Below, piece after piece: positions 5,445 through 6,517 of a DNA stretch of 6,517 nt. The notes below the pieces were generated by a model that did not search any database, was not told the origin of the DNA, and saw only the letters and a list, made by a program, of their open reading frames with translations. Numbering within the stretch: position 1 is the first letter of the stretch; the number at the start of each line of letters is the position of its first letter. The stretch covers positions 1 through 6,517 of the forward strand of contig JADFRV010000129.1 of NCBI GenBank assembly GCA_022561095.1, given 5' to 3'. A program made the position numbers and the translations under genes. The DNA is from Chloroflexota bacterium. GTDB taxonomy: Bacteria; Chloroflexota; Dehalococcoidia; SM23-28-2; RBG-16-64-32.

Positions 5445-6517
5445 ATGCTGAACATCACCGACGACCTCGACGCCCTCATCGACGTTCTGCCGCCGCAGGC
5501 CGCGGAGGCTCTTCGCCAGCGTACCAACAACTTCGATCTGCTGGAGATCGTGCTCGACCTGGGTCGGATGCCGGAGGCTCGTTACCCCGACGAGGAGGTG
5601 ATACTGAGCGACCGCGAGGTCTCCCAGGAGGACATCGAGTACATAATATCCCGTATCAGCGAGTTCACCGCCGATAACCGGGCCGGGATAGAGCGCACCC
5701 TTCACCGCATCTCTTGCATCCGTAACCGGCAGGCGCGCGTCGTCGGCCTTACGTGCCGCGTGGGGCGAGCCGTCTTCGGCACCATCCGCATCATCGAGGA
5801 CCTGGTGCGGGACGGGAAATGCGTGCTTCTGCTGGGCCGTCCCGGCATAGGCAAGACGACGTTGCTGCGAGAGGTCGCCCGCTACCTCGCCGACGAGATG
5901 AACCGGCGCGTCGTAGTGGTAGACACCTCCAATGAGATCGCCGGCGATGGCGACATTCCCCACCCGGGCATCGGCAGCGCCCGCCGTATGCAGGTGCCCG
6001 CACCCTCGCTGCAGCACCAAGTGATGATCGAGGCGGTGGAGAATCATATGCCGGAGGTCATCATCATTGATGAGATCGGCACTGACCTAGAGGCCTCAGC
6101 CGCCCGCACCATCGCCGAGCGCGGCGTCCAACTCATCGCCACCGCCCACGGCAACACCCTGGAGAATCTCATCATGAACCCGACCCTATCCGACCTCGTC
6201 GGAGGAATCCAATCTGTGACTCTGAGCGATGAGGAGGCCCGGCGCCGCCGCACCCGGAAGGCGATCCTGGAGCGGCGCGCCCCGCCCACCTTCGATACCC
6301 TGGTCGAGATTCAGTCCTTCTCCCGCGTGGCGGTCCAGCGGGACGTCGCCGAGGTGGTAGACGCCGTCCTTCGTGGCTACGAAGTTCCCGCCGAGATCCG
6401 CGACCTGGACGCGGAGGGTAACGTCAAGACCGTGAGCGCCCCATCAGGAGGCCAGCGCTCCCTGGAGCGGCGTGGCTCTCCGGCGACGGTTACCGCCATC
6501 GGCACCACCGCCGGCCG
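5445..6517 (+). CDS. Ycf45/R3H-type AAA ATPase, SpoIIIAA-like (C-terminus outside window)
   Basis: The frame is open to the window end and gives 357 residues of an incomplete protein. After an N-terminal region of about 120 residues (LPPQAAEAL, L.EIVLDLGRMPEARY, VSQEDIEYII) comes a P-loop ATPase: Walker A GRPGIGKTT with Lys137, then VVDTSNEIAGDGDIPHPGIG, Walker B VIIIDEIG with Asp209 and Glu210, a sensor-like ATAHGNTLENLI, and the basic stretch EEARRRRTRKAILERR. This order is that of the Ycf45 family of cyanobacteria, plastids and Chloroflexota, related to SpoIIIAA. Members usually continue to a C-terminal R3H single-stranded nucleic-acid-binding domain, which would lie beyond the window. The nucleic-acid role is inferred from the family. 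ATG at 5445 follows the previous stop codon by 3 nt, in the same reading frame, with only a weak RBS, so translation probably depends on coupling. Confidence 0.9.
   Translation, partial: MLNITDDLDALIDVLPPQAAEALRQRTNNFDLLEIVLDLGRMPEARYPDEEVILSDREVSQEDIEYIISRISEFTADNRAGIERTLHRISCIRNRQARVVGLTCRVGRAVFGTIRIIEDLVRDGKCVLLLGRPGIGKTTLLREVARYLADEMNRRVVVVDTSNEIAGDGDIPHPGIGSARRMQVPAPSLQHQVMIEAVENHMPEVIIIDEIGTDLEASAARTIAERGVQLIATAHGNTLENLIMNPTLSDLVGGIQSVTLSDEEARRRRTRKAILERRAPPTFDTLVEIQSFSRVAVQRDVAEVVDAVLRGYEVPAEIRDLDAEGNVKTVSAPSGGQRSLERRGSPATVTAIGTTAG

Noticed and set aside
5316..6047. 243-codon minus-strand frame opposite the GNAT end and ATPase start
   Set aside because: It spans two genes on the other strand, one with clear Walker motifs, and shows no family features of its own.

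Overview
The window is GC-rich DNA that looks like a member of the Chloroflexota, perhaps Dehalococcoidia-like. This is an inference from gene content and style. The clues are an exported subtilase with a long Thr/Pro/Ala linker and dockerin-like tail, bacterial TSP3 calcium-binding repeats, the deoxyxylulose-5-phosphate-independent PdxS/PdxT vitamin B6 pathway, and a Ycf45/R3H-type ATPase behind a tandem GNAT protein. No 16S rRNA or other decisive taxonomic marker is present.

Left half, minus strand (1-2768): two exported-protein genes run leftward. The upstream one (535-2688) is a complete secreted serine protease: signal peptide, propeptide, S8 catalytic domain with an inserted PA domain, low-complexity linker, calcium-binding repeats and a dockerin-like C-terminus. 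The downstream one (1-407, cut by the window edge) has a signal peptide followed at once by tandem 23-residue DxDGDG calcium-binding repeats. Each gene has its own sigma70-type promoter, and the two upstream regions are plainly related: a shared 25-bp block covering and preceding the -35, the same -10, and the same purine-rich ribosome binding site exactly 7 nt before the start. That alignment shows that the protease lacks an ATG where one is expected and has ACG instead.

Right half, plus strand (2769-6517): diverging from the protease is pdxS (PLP synthase subunit), then, after a 161-bp gap, pdxT (its glutaminase). pdxT overlaps by 4 bp a gene for a tandem GNAT-fold protein. Three bases after that gene stops, a Ycf45/SpoIIIAA-like ATPase begins, which runs off the window. 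PdxS and PdxT together make pyridoxal 5'-phosphate. The last three genes form one tight translationally coupled unit.

I see no tRNA, rRNA, CRISPR array, insertion sequence, phage gene or defence system. The non-housekeeping interest lies in the exported-protein pair: their shared promoter module, the unusual start codon, and the expanding repeat array at the left edge. There is no gene-free stretch longer than 300 bases.
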